Assembly (NCBI GenBank): GCA_029747015.1
Contig: JAKOGI010000535.1
Span: 124,001 to 188,000, forward strand
DNA length: 64,000 bases
Direction of reading: 5' to 3'
Origin: Carnegiea gigantea
Taxonomy: Eukaryota > Streptophyta > Magnoliopsida > Caryophyllales > Cactaceae
Both the position numbers and the translations under genes were made by a program. The notes beneath the pieces were generated by a model, which saw only the letters and a list, made by a program, of their open reading frames with translations, did no database searches and was not told the DNA's origin. Below, piece by piece: positions 25,796 through 39,495 of this stretch. Positions within the stretch are counted from its first letter, which is position 1. Every line of letters starts with the position of its first letter.

Positions 25796-26764
25796 CATGG
25801 GGCAGAGCTACATTGGGGCAACGGGGGTCAATTGACCCCTTAGCTTTTTGGGAAAAAAATTAAATATGGGATATTTTTGTGGATAAATAAAATAGATATA
25901 TATTAATTAGTTCACATACATTTTGCAAACGTGTGCCTAGGAGGACGATCGGCTGTTCTTTACTTGTTTCAGGGGGTCACGGGTTCGACTCTCATCACTC
26001 TCCTTCTGCGGTGCCTTATATGTTTTTTTTTTGAGTTTTGTCTATTCATTTTCGCTACTTTCTGCCCCTCAACTCTCTAGTCTTGCTTTGCTTTCCTCCT
26101 CAGACGCACACTCTCTCTCTGTGCCCAGCCCACCGCCCACGCACACTCTCTCTCACTCTTTGTAATCTGCCCAGCCCAATTGCCGACTGGCTGACACCGC
26201 CGGCCGCCAGGCCTGCCACTAGTGCCGCCACTTGTGTGGATAGCCGCCTCCACTCCTCCTTAGTTCTCCTCCTAAGTCCTAAGTCCTAAGTCCCAAATCC
26301 CAATTTGAGATAACTCCCAAAAATTCTCAATTTTTGTTTTTAATTTTGTTATGCTGTAAATAATTATGTTTATTTTACTGATTTTAGTTAGATTTGTGTT
26401 AAATAATTGATTAACTTACAAATTACTCATAATTCATGAATTGAAAAATTAGGATTTTAACCTAATTGTCTTCTTGATTGAAGATTTAAAGTTGGACTAA
26501 TTTTGTTTGTAATTGCTTCCTTATTTATGTTTAGTTTACTAATTTTTATTGAATTTGTGTTGAATAAGTGACATGGTTAATTTAGAGATTTACTCATCAA
26601 TTAAAAAAATTAGGTTTTGCCTTTTTTGATTGAGAATTTAGAAATTAGAATTGGGGTAATTTGTTAATTATTGTTTGTTTATTTGTGTTAAATTTATTGA
26701 CTTTAGGCAAATTTGTGTATTATTAATCTCGGCCCCCTTACTTTGAATCCTAACTCCGCCCCTG
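25796..26764. mobile_element. hAT-type MITE with terminal inverted repeats
   Basis: The left end, CATGGGGCAGAGCTACATTG, and the reverse complement of the right end, CAGGGGCGGAGTTAGGATTC, form imperfect inverted repeats of the plant hAT type (CAGGGGCGGAGCTA). An 8-bp target duplication flanks it: CATGTGAC (25788-25795) and CATGTGAT (26765-26772), one mismatch. The interior is 969 bp without transposase. It has a GGTTCGACTC block near 25983 that looks like a Pol III B-box, and a CT-rich GC island at 26090-26280. Confidence 0.8.
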
Positions 26765-26772
26765 CATGTGAT

Positions 26773-27482
26773 GGATCACTTGCATTCAGGTTTTTCAATC
26801 ATTTGATAGGATTCAAACAGAGTAGACCAGATTTCAACAAATTACAGTCAAGATTGGCGAGTTGAATTCAAGAATAGATCTCCAGATCCAAGAATAAAAC
26901 AAATTGAATCAAAATAACATGTGATTGAATAATGTCACCTGAGTCAATGAACGATTGAAAGAATGATCTGAAGAATTCGTGAGTAGCTCTAATACCATGT
27001 CAAGCTTCGCATCAATGCAGGTATAGGAGAAAGGGAAGAAGACTAGACAGAGAAAGAGCGAGAGAGTTTTTTCATTGTATTCTGTATTGTATCAAATAGA
27101 ATTTGTTTGTTCAACATGAGTTCTTATATACCCGATCACATGTGCTAGACTAGAAGAGTTAGTTAGGGAGCTGAGCCACGTCAGCATTGCTTATAACAAA
27201 CTTTAATCTGCTGCTGAGGAGCCATGCTGTGCTGTTTTGCATAATACACCTCATCACTTTCTTTGTTCGTAATATATTTATTTCATGTGTCCTATTACTT
27301 TTAACACCATTGAGACAAGAGCGAAGAGGTACTGCTTACACATTCTGCCATCAGTCAGTGTCCACTTGCCACATGTCTCACGAATATGGATGGACCTTGT
27401 TCCAGGTTAAAGTTATTGCCATGGCGGTTGTTCTACTGGTCTATGCGTTGCTTTTAAATCATTCCTCATCCTCTTTGTTGAC
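26773..27482 (-). mobile_element. Ty1/copia LTR plus leader, minus strand
   Basis: On the minus strand TGGTATTAGAGC (26986-26997) is a primer-binding site with one change, preceded by an LTR that reaches TGTCAAGC at 26998 on the plus strand. The far LTR end is placed near 27482 by a TG...CA guess only. Internal sequence continues to 26773, next to the hAT element's duplication. No gag was recognised, so the element is truncated. Confidence 0.6.
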
Positions 27483-27972
27483 ATTATAAGATCAATTTAA
27501 TTATCCATTATGTCGAGCATTCGGGAGACTATCAGCAAGTATTTGGACTACAAGTAGAAACTACTGTTGTACTCTAAAACAATTGTTATCTTAGCCTGAG
27601 GGATGTCTCTGAACTAAACGAGCAAGCAATTAAACCATCTTTACTTAGTCCCTTGAAAATTAATATGAAGAAACCATATTAAATTTAAAATTACGTCAGT
27701 TTAGCAAGAGAAACAATTGAGTTGCTGATGTTTCACATTTGCCTGCAAAAGAGGTGGGGGAATAAAACAATAAATACACAAAAAGAAGACTAAATACTTC
27801 ACAATACATGGGATGAATTTTCGATACACCTTTTCATTTTCTCACTTTTCTCTCTCTTTTTGCTTCCTCCACCTCTGAAGGAGAGGAAGGGGACTAAAAT
27901 AAAATTGAAGAACTTGAGCCTCAACTAGAATAGGAAGAGATAGCAACTATTTCTTCAGAAATAAGCATGCAA
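27483..27972 (-). other. 3' flank and 3' UTR of the p24-delta gene
   Basis: AT-rich, no coding signal. The part nearest 27972 should be the transcript's 3' UTR. Confidence 0.4.
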
Positions 27973-30900
27973 TTAGATTAGCTTCTTCTTTCTGAAAAAA
28001 CGCTTCAAGTATAATAGTTGCATCACAGAAACGGCGATACAAACGGCCAAAGACATTATGCTGCACAGTGCCACCCTAGTGTTTGTTACTTCACTTAGCA
28101 TCCTCATTTCGGCTTCCCTACAATGGAACATATCCAAATAGTTTTAAAGGAAAAAAAAATGGTGAGAAGTAGGCTGCAAGGAAGGCATAACTGGTTAGTA
28201 GAAGGTACCTCCTACTGTATTGAATTTAGTTCACTATAATTTTTCACATCGCAGAGTCCTATCTACGTAGTATATAGTCCGTCGTCAGGGATGAAATACG
28301 GCATTCGTATCCTTGAGTAAAAGAGACGGTCGTTTTTAATGGTCTTGGACTAAAAACGTTCTGAATATTACTCTAGACCAAGAAGCAGTAGATAGACAAT
28401 TTTATGAGAGGGTTTGCTATAACCCACTACAAAATAAAAGTTTACCCGGCCCCAATGATATTTTATGATTGCTCAAAAAGTGGACAATAGTCTCTTTGTT
28501 TTATTGCAGGCAAATTTTGAGGTCCTATATTATCAGTGATAACATGTTTTATGGACCCAATACTGACTTTTCAAAATTTGTATGCAGAGTTTTCAAAAAG
28601 TGAGGAACGTCTTGAAAGTCTGAATATGATAAAGGGGCCATTTTGATGTCAGATTGGTTAGTGAATAGCACATCGTATAAGGGGTGGTTGCAGCATGACA
28701 CATTACCTGTTCCTCAGATTCAGTAAATTTTCATGTACTGCTTCTACTGCTCCTTCGATTTTTCTTAGTTCGAGCTCTATACCCTGCAACCATACAAAAG
28801 AATGTCAAAGATTTACATGATAGGATTTATAGACCAGGGCACAGTACAAGGGATATATTCAGCGAAACCCAAAATATTAATATCCAAGGTAGCTAGAGTA
28901 GTGTTGTGCCATACAAGTTGCTCTTTTTGTGTTTATAAAAATTAAAATCCTATTGCTTCTACCACAATTGTTCCGGAGGATAATTTAGTAGTTAAATGGA
29001 TCTGTGTTCATTTTTTAGCTCCTTAAAATTTTATTTATGGATATCCATTTTAAAAATCTTATAAATAGTTATATAAAATTTCAAATGCCTTTGAAAGATA
29101 CTGAGTATTGCAGATACCCGTCTCCAAAAAATAGATCCACGCCTAATTATGCTTGACGTTCACTTTTTGGATCATTAAGAACATCACTGAGTTTCCCATT
29201 GTACAAAATGATGAAGAAGACTATTATATGAGTAATTTTGACCGAACATTTTAAGAAAAAATGATAACCCTGCAATAATTCATGCACACCAACATGAGAT
29301 TAGTTCATACATTATGTTGTTATGTATACATGGATAATATGTAACGGGGAAGTGGGAACAAACGGTTCTGTTCATGAGCCTGAACAATATATTCTAAGTA
29401 GCCATACACATTCAGAAGTGTATGGTATGAGATTTGTTTTATTGCTACTTTTACAAAGGATAATTTGTGAGGTCATTGAAAACGATACTTACAATCTCAT
29501 TATGTGCGTTTTTTTCAGATTGGAAAAATCTCCTTTATAACATTTTGCAATGTATGGGTTGAAGCAAGATGGGTCTCTAAAATGTCGTGTTTCCTCTTCT
29601 TTTTCAATGGAACAGAGCCAAACATAACTTGCCTGTAATCTATGGTAGGCTACGTAATCCTCTACATGCTCATGCGAAGCTCTAAGGTGCAGATTTGAAT
29701 GAGGATATGGTCTATCATTTTTCTTTTTTTGGGGGGGTGGGGGAGATGGGAGGTGCATATTCTTGATATATTTTTTTTTTTTAATGCAGCTCCCGAGCAT
29801 AACTATATGCAATTTAAGGTTAAAGCTACTACAAATAATCTCTCAATAGCCTTTAATTTGTGCAATTCCGAGTTGGTACTGAGATGTAATTCTTTGATAT
29901 TTTGTAAACTCATACTTTCAAATGTCACTCCAAATAAGAGGCCAAAATAATAAAAAATGGGACTGTGATGTTAACAAATCAGAGTAGCCTTAGACACTTC
30001 ATAAGTATGAGACAATGCTTAAATGTCAGAAATTCATGATACCTCAATGTTCTCTTTTCTTGCAACTGACTCCCAATCCTGCGCAGCAATTCCAGTTCTC
30101 CAGTCAAGATTAACACTCACGCTTGAGCTCTTTGAAACATGACCTTCTAACCAAAAACAAGCCAAATAGCTTCCAGCCTCATGTGTTGTAAATGCAAATT
30201 GGCCATGCGTTACATTTTCGTTGAAATGGAGATTGTTTCCCTGAGGTGAGTTTACCTGAAACATGTACACAAAGAGATCCATAAGCTTTCACAAAATACG
30301 TGGAAGTAATTTTTCTGTAGGATTGTTGCGTGTGCAGTTTACCACTCCTACTGCTTGATCTTGAACCAAAAATTTGAAAGATGCAATGGGTCCATAAGCA
30401 TGCTTAAAAGAAATAATGTGCTTTTGTAATATATGGTATGTCCATTATATAATTCTTATTTATGTATACTTTTCTATCGTATTCCCCCCTTATTTTAAAC
30501 GGTAAGTATATAAGAATAGTAGCACCGATTTTCATGGATTCCAATATCATAATTTAGAAATATGCACTTTCACAAGTTATAAAAGCATACACATAAGAAA
30601 ATTTGTCTATATGATAAATATAGGTGGGTAAAGAGTGCATGTCACTTGTGTGTGTAAATAGTCGTAGGAGTGTGACATGGATTGTCGATTTTAATAAACG
30701 CTCTAGTTAAGTTGGATTCTTTATCCCATTTATACATAATGATGTTACTAAAAGTATTGTAACACTGGTGTCTCCTCTAATTTTTGCTGTTTGAAATGAT
30801 TTATTCGCCCCTGCCCCAAAGGTAGGCTCGAAAGGAAGGAACAAGTACATTTGATGATTCATGCATGATGTTCCATTCACAACTTGAACCAACATGCACA

Positions 30901-31624
30901 ACTCAGGCGACATGTTACATGCTTACAGCATGAAACTTGATAGCATCGGTGTCATTATCTGACAACATAAACTAAATTCACTGCAACCGTGCGAATGATG
31001 AGCGTAATCAATTCATTTCACAATAGTTAACACTGTAAAACAATGCCTAAGAGATTTAGCTTTAAAAATATTTTTTGCAACTTTAATAACTAGATTTTTA
31101 AATTTAGAAGATTAAATAAAACATGCAAACAAATTAATATTAGTAGCACCAACCTGTTTTATCAAAAATCTGTAATCATGAAATTAGAAGTAGTACGGCG
31201 ACAACAGATCACCAAATGAAAACAAAAAAGAATTCATCCTCGCACTAAACCATACAACTGAGTATGAACACGTCAAACTCCTTAATTATGCATCGAACAA
31301 ATTATAAACAAATCCCAATAGGATTATTAAGAAAGCTCAAAATTATACAAGATCAAAAAAAAATTTCAATAAACATGAAAATTAAACAAAATTAAACCCA
31401 ATCAAGAGATTTATTACCTTAACAGAGATGGTAGGTTCATGAACAACCTGATCATCAGAGATGACATAGTAATCGGCCAAAACGACGACGTGGTTCTGGA
31501 TTTCTTCAGAAACACATTTGGTGCCAGAGGAAGGGAGGCTAAGCCATATTGCGAAGCTCAGTTGGGGTAGATTAATACTGCAACAGAGTAACCAAATCAA
31601 CTTTACCCCTAATTTCTTCCCCAT
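27973..31624 (-). CDS. p24-delta cargo receptor (EMP24/GP25L/p24, GOLD domain)
   Basis: Four exons on the minus strand: 31418-31624 (ATG), 30043-30255, 28707-28783 and 27973-28117 (TAA). All introns are GT-AG and the phases join. The product is 213 residues, the normal size. Signal peptide about 1-25; GOLD domain with the disulfide pair C37 (SSGTKC) and C102 (YLACFW); an N-glycosylation site NVT at 83; a coiled coil around [19 protein letters not shown] (142-160); one membrane segment about 181-203; and a 10-residue cytosolic tail with FF at 206-207 and KKLI at the end. FF binds COPII/COPI coats and KKxx returns the protein to the ER. Sequence features match the plant delta-1 subclass. Known role: type I membrane receptors cycling between ER and Golgi, e.g. 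for GPI-anchored proteins. The ATG lies just downstream of a GA-rich 5' leader. The gene appears intact. Confidence 0.95.
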
Positions 31625-31760
31625 TAATTCCAATCTCTCTCCCTTCTCTCTCTGTTATCGTCACTTCCCTGGAGTTTCGAGGATGGCTGATCTAATCTAA
31701 CAAATTCAACAACCGTGGCTGCATTTTCTTCTCAACGCCAGTTTTTATTTTTATTTTTCA
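31625..31760 (-). promoter_or_regulatory. 5' leader/promoter-proximal region of the p24-delta gene
   Basis: On the minus strand the bases before the ATG are GA-rich (GAGAGAGAAGGGAGAGAG), a common plant 5' UTR feature. I did not find a convincing TATA box, so the transcription start is unknown. Confidence 0.4.
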
Positions 31761-31989
31761 TTATTATTCTTTTAGTTCTATTATCGAACATGATACAGGT
31801 CTTGAAAGTAAGATACGCAAAAATATTTGCATCGGCTTAAAATTTGTTGCACCATGCATTAAATTGAGAAAGGAAAAATGATGGAATTGAAAAGTGGAAA
31901 ATCACCTTATTTTCTATATCTTTATATAATAAATGTAAAGATATATAAGAGGTTGAGAAAGTTTCGCTTGTCCAATTCTAAAATCTCAA

Positions 31990-32130
31990 GCAATAGTACT
32001 TATAAACCGTTGATCATTCTGCAATATAAATCTTAGCCATTAAGGTCCTGAGTAAATTAGGTCTCAGGTTCGATTCTCCCTCCCCTTATTGTATTATACT
32101 ACCTTCATGGCTCATTTGAAACCCCAAAAA
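31990..32130 (+). mobile_element. tRNA-derived SINE-like relic
   Basis: TTAGCCATTAAGGTCCTGAG, then CAGGTTCGATTCTCC (Pol III B-box-like), then CCTTATTGTATTATACTACC and a short A-run. It shares this order with 41868-42010. No target duplication found. Confidence 0.4.
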
Positions 32131-33206
32131 AAATAATCTTACCCTTTAGATTATTCTTAATTTTTTGGGGGCAAAAAATTCAATCCCATACTTGCCCTAA
32201 TATTACAACTCCCGTAACCCTCTTTCTTCAGTTTAACCATTTTGGCACCACCCATAACTATTTTTTATCTCATCAATTTTCATAGGCCAATAGGTCATAT
32301 AGTTAAATTTTTAAAAAAAATAAAAGATCACCCAATAAATTATATATAAAGTTGTAAATGTTAACATTTTTAGAAAAAATATTATTTACAAACAAAATTA
32401 TAAAAACAAACCATATCCAACATTGGAAACATCAACAACAATTTTAATGCATATATTAGTAAGATAATAATGAAGTTCATTTCTAAAGAGAATAAGTAAC
32501 TATGTTTAAATTATCTTGTGGATGATAGAAAACTTTAGCTACATTTATAAGTTATATCTATGAATCCTAAGAATAAAAAGTAAAATAATTTATATGTAGT
32601 ATATACAATAGAAATTATAAGATATGTTTTATTTGTTTGGAGTTTACTGCTATATTCTAAATAATGATTTTAATTAGTTTTAATATTTAAATATTAAGAT
32701 TAATTGTCTGTAATACAAGATATGACTTACTTTTATTATTCAACTCATAATTCTTTTTTTTTTTAAACAATAACATAGGATTGTTTTCCTATTAAAAAAA
32801 GAAGAAAAAGAGATAATTAATTGTAAATATTTTTTTTTCAAGAGAAGAAAAAATAATAGCTATCTATAATACTTACTCTGTGAATTTTTATAATAAAAAT
32901 AGCTAAAACATATTACATGAAGATTACATAACAATATATACAATTGCATTATTAATCAATAGAGTTGGATTACACAGAGAGGAAAGACTCTTGAAACTTC
33001 TAATATTAGGATTTTAGAAATTCCAATGCATAAATTTGGTCCCCAGTGTTGCGGAACACCAATAGTTCAAGCCTTATCTTGTATTTCAACCTGTGTAAAT
33101 ATTAAACTGCATGTCAGTAGGAGTAGTTTAAAATCTCGATAAACCTATGAATATTAAATCAAAGAGTACATTAAACCCTAAACCCAAAACTACCAAAATA
33201 CCTCTG

Positions 33207-33450
33207 ATCTGCAACGGAATTACCGACGAAAAAGGTTAATTTTTCTGACGGAAAATTAGGTTTCTGACGGAAAATACGACGCCAAATACCCCGTCAGAAA
33301 TTAACTCATTGCAGAAACTTATCTGACGGCGTCCGACGGAGTTCGACGAGATTTCCGGTGGAATTACCCTGTCGAAAAATCCATCGGACAGGGATTAAGG
33401 TGCAAGCAATTTTCAGAGCGGGAGAGGATTCCGTCAGATTTTCCGACGAA
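33207..33450. repeat. CACTA-1 left subterminal repeats
   Basis: Many direct and inverted copies of a TCTGACGGAAA/TTCCGTCAG-like motif within 240 bp. Confidence 0.75.
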
Positions 33451-33665
33451 AATTTCTCACCCTCCAAAAAAAATTTTCACTTTAAAAAAATTTTGTCTCG
33501 TCAAAAATAAATAAAAAGCCTAAATATATCACGACACGGTCATCACATATAACATATGTAATAATTACTAAATATAAATTTTTATATCTGAAAATAAAAT
33601 GTGCTAAACTAAAAATTAATCATGATATCCACAATTATTTTGGATCTATACGGAAATCATATAAA

Positions 33666-35185
33666 TTAATTAGATTCAGATAAATTTATGGGATCATCGT
33701 TGTCATTTTGGGAGTCCTGCTCATCATCAGTGTTCAAGTTGATTTGATTGGAAGAACCTGCACTTTTTCCTTTAAGAAATCTTAAAACTTTTTTCGTAAT
33801 GCGCTCTCTCATCCCCTATTTCTTGGCAATTTGACTTATAACCTCTGCTTGCTTGGTAATGCTCTGATTGAGAAGTTTCGCTTGCCCTCTTGGATCAAAA
33901 TACTCAGCTGATGAGTGATGTGTAGCTGTAATTGTAGCTGATTTCTTCAACTTGACTCCCTCTATGCTAAAACCGTATACACGGTCTTTTTTGTCCAGAT
34001 TGTCTTTGGTTCAAAAACTCTTCTAGGGTTATATGGGGCAGTTAGGACCTCCCTTGAGTTGCAGTTTGAGTGTACTCCTCCCATTTGTGATGATCCTCCT
34101 GAAAATTGTCAAAAATAGAACTACTACATACAAAGCCAATAATTATAACATATGAATAATGTCTGAATAAAATGTGCCAAACTTACATATATTTTTGTAG
34201 ATCTTTTATCAATGAAAACTTTGCCTTTGATCTTGCAGTGAGTGTCCTTAAACAGTTTCTCACATGTGGGTTCCCTACCTAATACTTTGGTCTACAAAAA
34301 ATAAAATAGAACGAGTGATCAAATGTAAAGAAGGACCAAAACCTCAATCCTTACCATACACTGTATATGAAGAATACACTTATTAATAAGCACATTACTT
34401 AGGAGGCCCATTTTCCTTTCACTAATCGGAATTGAGCCACATGTATGTAACGAAAGACCAAAACCTTCTGCATCACTCAATTTATTCTTTTTATTTTGTT
34501 GACTCAATTTCTTAAACTTGTCATCATCACTCCAATGTTTGAGCATCTCATTTCAAACACTAGGTGGTAACCATTTCGGCTTTTTATTGTACTTCCTGGC
34601 ATATCCAAGAATGTCCCTAAGTCGGGTTGCACCTCTGTACTCAAAGTTACGCCGTATCTGGATTTCATTGTTTGGATACCAGTAGTAGTGTTTTTATAAC
34701 AAACTTGAAGTATATTAGTAAACATCTCAAACAATCTAATGACGAATTTCAAATTCGTTGTACAGAAAATTAATCTTCAACTCATTAAACTATATATCTC
34801 TCTGAGATTGTGGAACTGAGTGGCTTGGCATTCTAGGCTGACCAACAATTTGATTATCGTTGTAATGTAGGCTAACAGTGCCAAACTGTTGATAAACTAA
34901 TGAGGTAGCTGAAGTACCACCAATTTAAGGAATATTGGGTTGGATTGGTGACTGCATACCTGCACCAAAAAAAGGTGGTTGCATATATGGTTGCTCATTT
35001 ATGCTGCTAAAATAATTTTCAAACGGTTGAGTTGGATCAAGAAAACCTCCAAACATTCCACTAAAGGTGTCTGTTTCATAGTTTTGATTAGCATGATCAT
35101 GCTGTGAGGTCGGTTGTGGTGCTCCTCTACCCGCATCATTCTTAACCGTTCAGCCTCGACCACGTTCATCATTTACTCCAGACAT
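33666..35185 (-). pseudogene. Ptta/En-Spm accessory transposase gene (Transposase_24 type)
   Basis: Plausible ATG at 35183-35185 and stop at 33666-33668. The N-terminal part is Gln/Pro-rich and low in complexity (35170-34810). The conserved domain lies at 34752-34319, with VLKHWSDDDKFKKLSQQNKK and GFGLSLHTCGSIPISERK, hallmarks of the plant Ptta/En/Spm transposase family. Next come the T(H)...IFIDKRST-like block near 34220 and an acidic, Ser-rich C-terminus (NTDDEQDSQNDNDDP). Introns are likely. Several frames are broken, so it is annotated as a pseudogene, though a spliced functional form cannot be excluded. Confidence 0.7.
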
Positions 35186-35399
35186 CTAATAAATAAGAAC
35201 AAAATAGAAACAAAACACAACAGCGTAAATATTCATAGTATTGTCAGTGAAAAAATTACAGTACACATATGCAATTATTTTTCCTACCTTGCAATTAAAA
35301 AAAAAGTAGATACACATGCATAAATATCCATACAACTAAAAGATTAAATTAACTATTGTGGGACACATCGTCATCGTCATCATCATCACTTTGTAATGT

Positions 35400-38300
35400 C
35401 ATATCTCATTCATCATCATCATCAGTGTCTTCCACTTCATCCTTCCATTCACCTTCTTTGTCCTTTTCATAATCATCATCATGTTCACCATTCCTATCAT
35501 GAGCATCACCCCAATCATATCCATCAACATCATCAGCTTGTGCAACTTCATCAATTAATGTTGTGACTATTACGTTATTCACATTCATGGTTATCATTCC
35601 TAACTGTTGATAGGCAAGTTCCAAAATTATCCTTATCTTTAATGACACCACAAGATTTGTTTGGTATAGCTACCCACCAATTTGCTTTTCCTGGTATCCC
35701 CTCAGGGTACTTAAGGTATACTATTTGGGTTGTAATATCAGCAAATATGAGTGGGCCAAACTTTCTGTAATGTCTCATCTGATTAACCTTAGGATATGTG
35801 ATAAATTTAGGATAACGTAACCTCCGAGGAACATTTGGGTCAAACCACTCACAATTAAAAAGTACACATTTTTTAATTGGTTCACCTGTAAATTCAACAC
35901 GAATAATTTCATGAAGTATGCCATAATAATCCCCTGATACTTCATCACCTTTGCCAACTCCTTTAACGCGCACGCCACAATTATATGTGGCTTTACCTTC
36001 ATTCCTAGCCTTGGTATGAAACTGATAACCATTAAGTTTATACCTAGAAAAACATTCGGCTACCATAATCGATCTATGAGATAAGTTCACCAAAAAATTT
36101 TGCCTCTCATCATTAAACACCCGGTAAGAATTGACCTATGAGGAAAAAAGAAGATAATTCTCTTTAGAGTTACAAAATATTTTGTAGGAATTGAAGATCA
36201 GTTATGAAAAATTACTTACATTATACTCAAACCACTGTATAAAATTTGCCTCGATAAACAAGTCAACTTCCACATCACTCGCGTTTGAATTATGACTGCA
36301 AAATTAATGTCTGAACCAACTGTATTTCACGATTGAAATTATTTAATCACTTAGCAATTATTAAGTATTCAAATGAAACTTTCAGTAACCGATAAACTTA
36401 CTCCAAACATGGTTGCACTTCCTCACAATTCAGTAAGATGTGAAGGCGAGTGACACGGTACTCCGACTCAGTAAGATATCTTTTTCCTTGATTTCCAAAT
36501 GGAGTACCCTTACGGTTGAATACCGAAAGAGTTGGAATTTGTGGTTCGAGTTGTCGCATACCCTCATTACGCCCAAGACTTGAGCAATGCAAGCTTGACT
36601 AAAAATAATACTCAGCGAAATGTTTAATCTCAAATGTTAAGTATACCTGAACCATGGATGCGTCTACACGAGCTTTGTTCTTTGCCATAGGCTTCAACTA
36701 GCCAAAATACCTCTCAAAAGAATACGTCCATCGATATTAAACATGACCACCCAACAAAACTTTTTCTACTAAATGAATGGGCAAATGTTCTATGACATTT
36801 CAAAAACCAGGTGGAAAAACTGTCTCCAATTTACAAAGAATTATAGAAACGTTCTTATTCATCTCTTCAGGCATGGTAACATGTAACTCACTGGAGCAAG
36901 GACTTTTGAAAAATTCACTCAATTTGACCAAGGGTCCCAAAATATCTTCCGAAAGAGCAGCAAAAGCTACTGGAGGAAGATTCTCTAAAAATATATGATG
37001 ATCATGACTTTTCAGATTTTGGAACTTTGTGTTGGATGGATCAACCCAATTTTCCACATTAGAACAATAACCATCAAGCATATGAACCTCCTGCAGCCAT
37101 TGGCAGACATCCCTTTTTTGAGCTAACAACAGTGCAAACTTAGCTTTCGACTTACACAATCTATCAGTGGACCCTCTTGTAGCTAAGTTCAACTCTTGCC
37201 TACTGCACAGAATAGATATATCCATTCTTGCTTTTATATCATCCTTTGTTTTTCATAGAACATCCATCATTGTGTTTATAATATTTTCACTGAAATTTTT
37301 CTAAATATGCATAACATCAAGGTTATGCCTCAGAAGTTGATGCTTCCAATACGGCAACTTCCAAAAGATACTTTGAATTGTCTGGTTGTGTTCATTTTTC
37401 TGAAATCTGAAAATTTGAAATTATACATCTGTAGTCACTTTAGGCAATGTAGATGCTATATCAAACAATATTTCACCAGAAATCCTTTGGGGAGGGCCAA
37501 TGTGTATGCTTTTCCCTTTACGAAAAGCAACTTATTAGCCCTGAAACAATGATTCCGAGGCAAGAATCAATGATGGCAATTGAACCAAGATGTCTTTCAC
37601 CCATGCCGTAACTGGAATGCATAATTTTAGTGCATACAAACCCGACATGCTAACAACCCATGAATACTCCAACCGGACAATATACTATAGGTGGAAAAAT
37701 TCTTAATTGTCCATATTAACGCAGCATGCAGTCTAAAAGTTTTTTCGCATGAAACATCAAATGTATCCACCGTAACATCCTATAGCATTTTCAACTCATC
37801 AATTAAGGGTTGCAGGTATACGTCAATTTTGTTCTTCGGATTTGTTGGACTCGGAATAATATAATTTAAAAACATGTATGGAGTGGTCATATACATATCT
37901 GGACGCAAGTTATAAGGTATAACAACAATTGGCCACACAGAATACGATCTTCCAGATATGAAAAATGGTGTGAAACCATCAGCACAAAGACCTAACCTTA
38001 TATTCCGAGACTCTGTTGCAAAAATTGGATACTTTTGGTCGAAATGCTTCCAAGCTAATCCATCCGACGGATGCCGGAGAACACCCGATTCTTGCCGGTA
38101 CTCATGGTGCCATCTCATGTAGATGGCAGCCCTTTTTGAGGCATATAGCCTTTGCAATCTTGGGATTAAAGGTAGGTAGTGCATTCTAGCACATGAAACA
38201 TCCTTATGACCTCGGTGGTTGGAGTTCTTTGGTAATTATCTTGCATGTCCACAAAATTTCCATGCGGACAAACCCTCATCCTATTTATAAGAAAGCATGC

Positions 38301-38970
38301 AACCATTTTGATAACAATCAATTTTCTGAATATTCATACCTAAATCTTTTACTTTTCTGAGCTACTGATGATAATTTTTTGGAATGCCACTTTCAGGAGG
38401 GCATATATCTTTCATCAGACCAACAACTTCGTTGAAACAACATTGAGACATGTTGTGCCCCGATTTAATACTAAGTAGCCTCACAGACGTTTTCAATTCA
38501 GTTATGTTACGCTCTTCATACAACAGGTCTTTGGGCAGATTCAAGCATACTGTAAAATGCCTCAGGATTTACGTCATGATGGCTACTCATGTTCATTTCA
38601 TTAGCTTAGAAGGCAGCATGAAGTATGTTCTCCATATGATTATGATCATTATGATCGTAATCAAAAGTCATAGAATGTGAACTACTTGCACCCCTACTTC
38701 CGAATTATCTTCTTCCCCATAACTTGTCCAATACCGATAATTCTTCACAAATCTCTTTCTATACAAATGAGACTCTACAATGTCAAGTGTAAAATACTGC
38801 ATATTTTTACACTTCACACATGGACATCTATAAACTCCATTAATTCTATACTCCTCCTAATTTCGTGCAAATTGATCAAACATATTCACTCCCTTCAACT
38901 ACTCATATCTAAGCTCATGTCCATCAGAATTTCTTTTCCTATACATTCATTGACGATGCAACAACCCATC
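35400..38970 (-). pseudogene. TNP2-type CACTA transposase
   Basis: From N- to C-terminus on the minus strand: transposase-associated domain (about 38970-38700, CPCVKCKN then ESHLYRKRFV), TNP2 N-terminal block (38544-38362, LLSIKSGHNMSQCCFNEVVG), the catalytic TNP2 core (38184-37780, RNIRLGLCADGF, then SVWPIVVIPYNLRP), a middle part (37700-36650, HNLDVMHI, SHDHHIFLENLPPVA, PPGFWNV, YRWTYSFERYFG) and the DUF4216-like end (36120-35575, CEWFDP, RHYRKFGPLIFA, WWVAIPNK). It ends in a very acidic tail (35570-35406, DDVDGYDWGD...DDDDE). Stops occur inside the middle part, and some gaps may be introns. This transposase cuts the element's CACTA ends. Confidence 0.8.
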
Positions 38971-38989
38971 CATATGTTGCTAATCTGAT

Positions 38990-39436
38990 TGCCTTAATTG
39001 TTATGTATACTATAATTAATTTCAATAAATTTCTTTTAGAAATCTATTTAATCAGTTCAATATTTGGAATACAATAATGAATTTCAATATGAATATTATC
39101 ACAATGTTGAATCGCATAAATAATTATTAACAAATCAAACAAATCATATAGAAAATTACTCACACGTCAAAAAAGAATATACTTCACATACATACAAAAA
39201 ATTAATATACACAACAAATCGAACAACAAATTAACATACTTAACATACTTAAATCATTTACCAAAACGAAACATATTATACATGTTCACCTACTTACAAC
39301 TATTTCATTTATCCAAATCAACATATGTTATAAATTAAATTAAAGATTAAATTATTTACTCCAAATTTTATATTCACAAATGACACTAATAAATTTATAT
39401 ATATTACAAAAAATAAATTTAACAACAATATAATTA

Positions 39437-39495
<59 letters not shown>

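Noticed and set aside
26038..26289. Pro/Ser/Leu-rich open frame
   Set aside because: Lies inside the hAT MITE in a CT-rich island; no domain, probably chance.
33170..33192. TAAACCCTAAACCC, telomere-like
   Set aside because: Only two units; not an interstitial telomere array.
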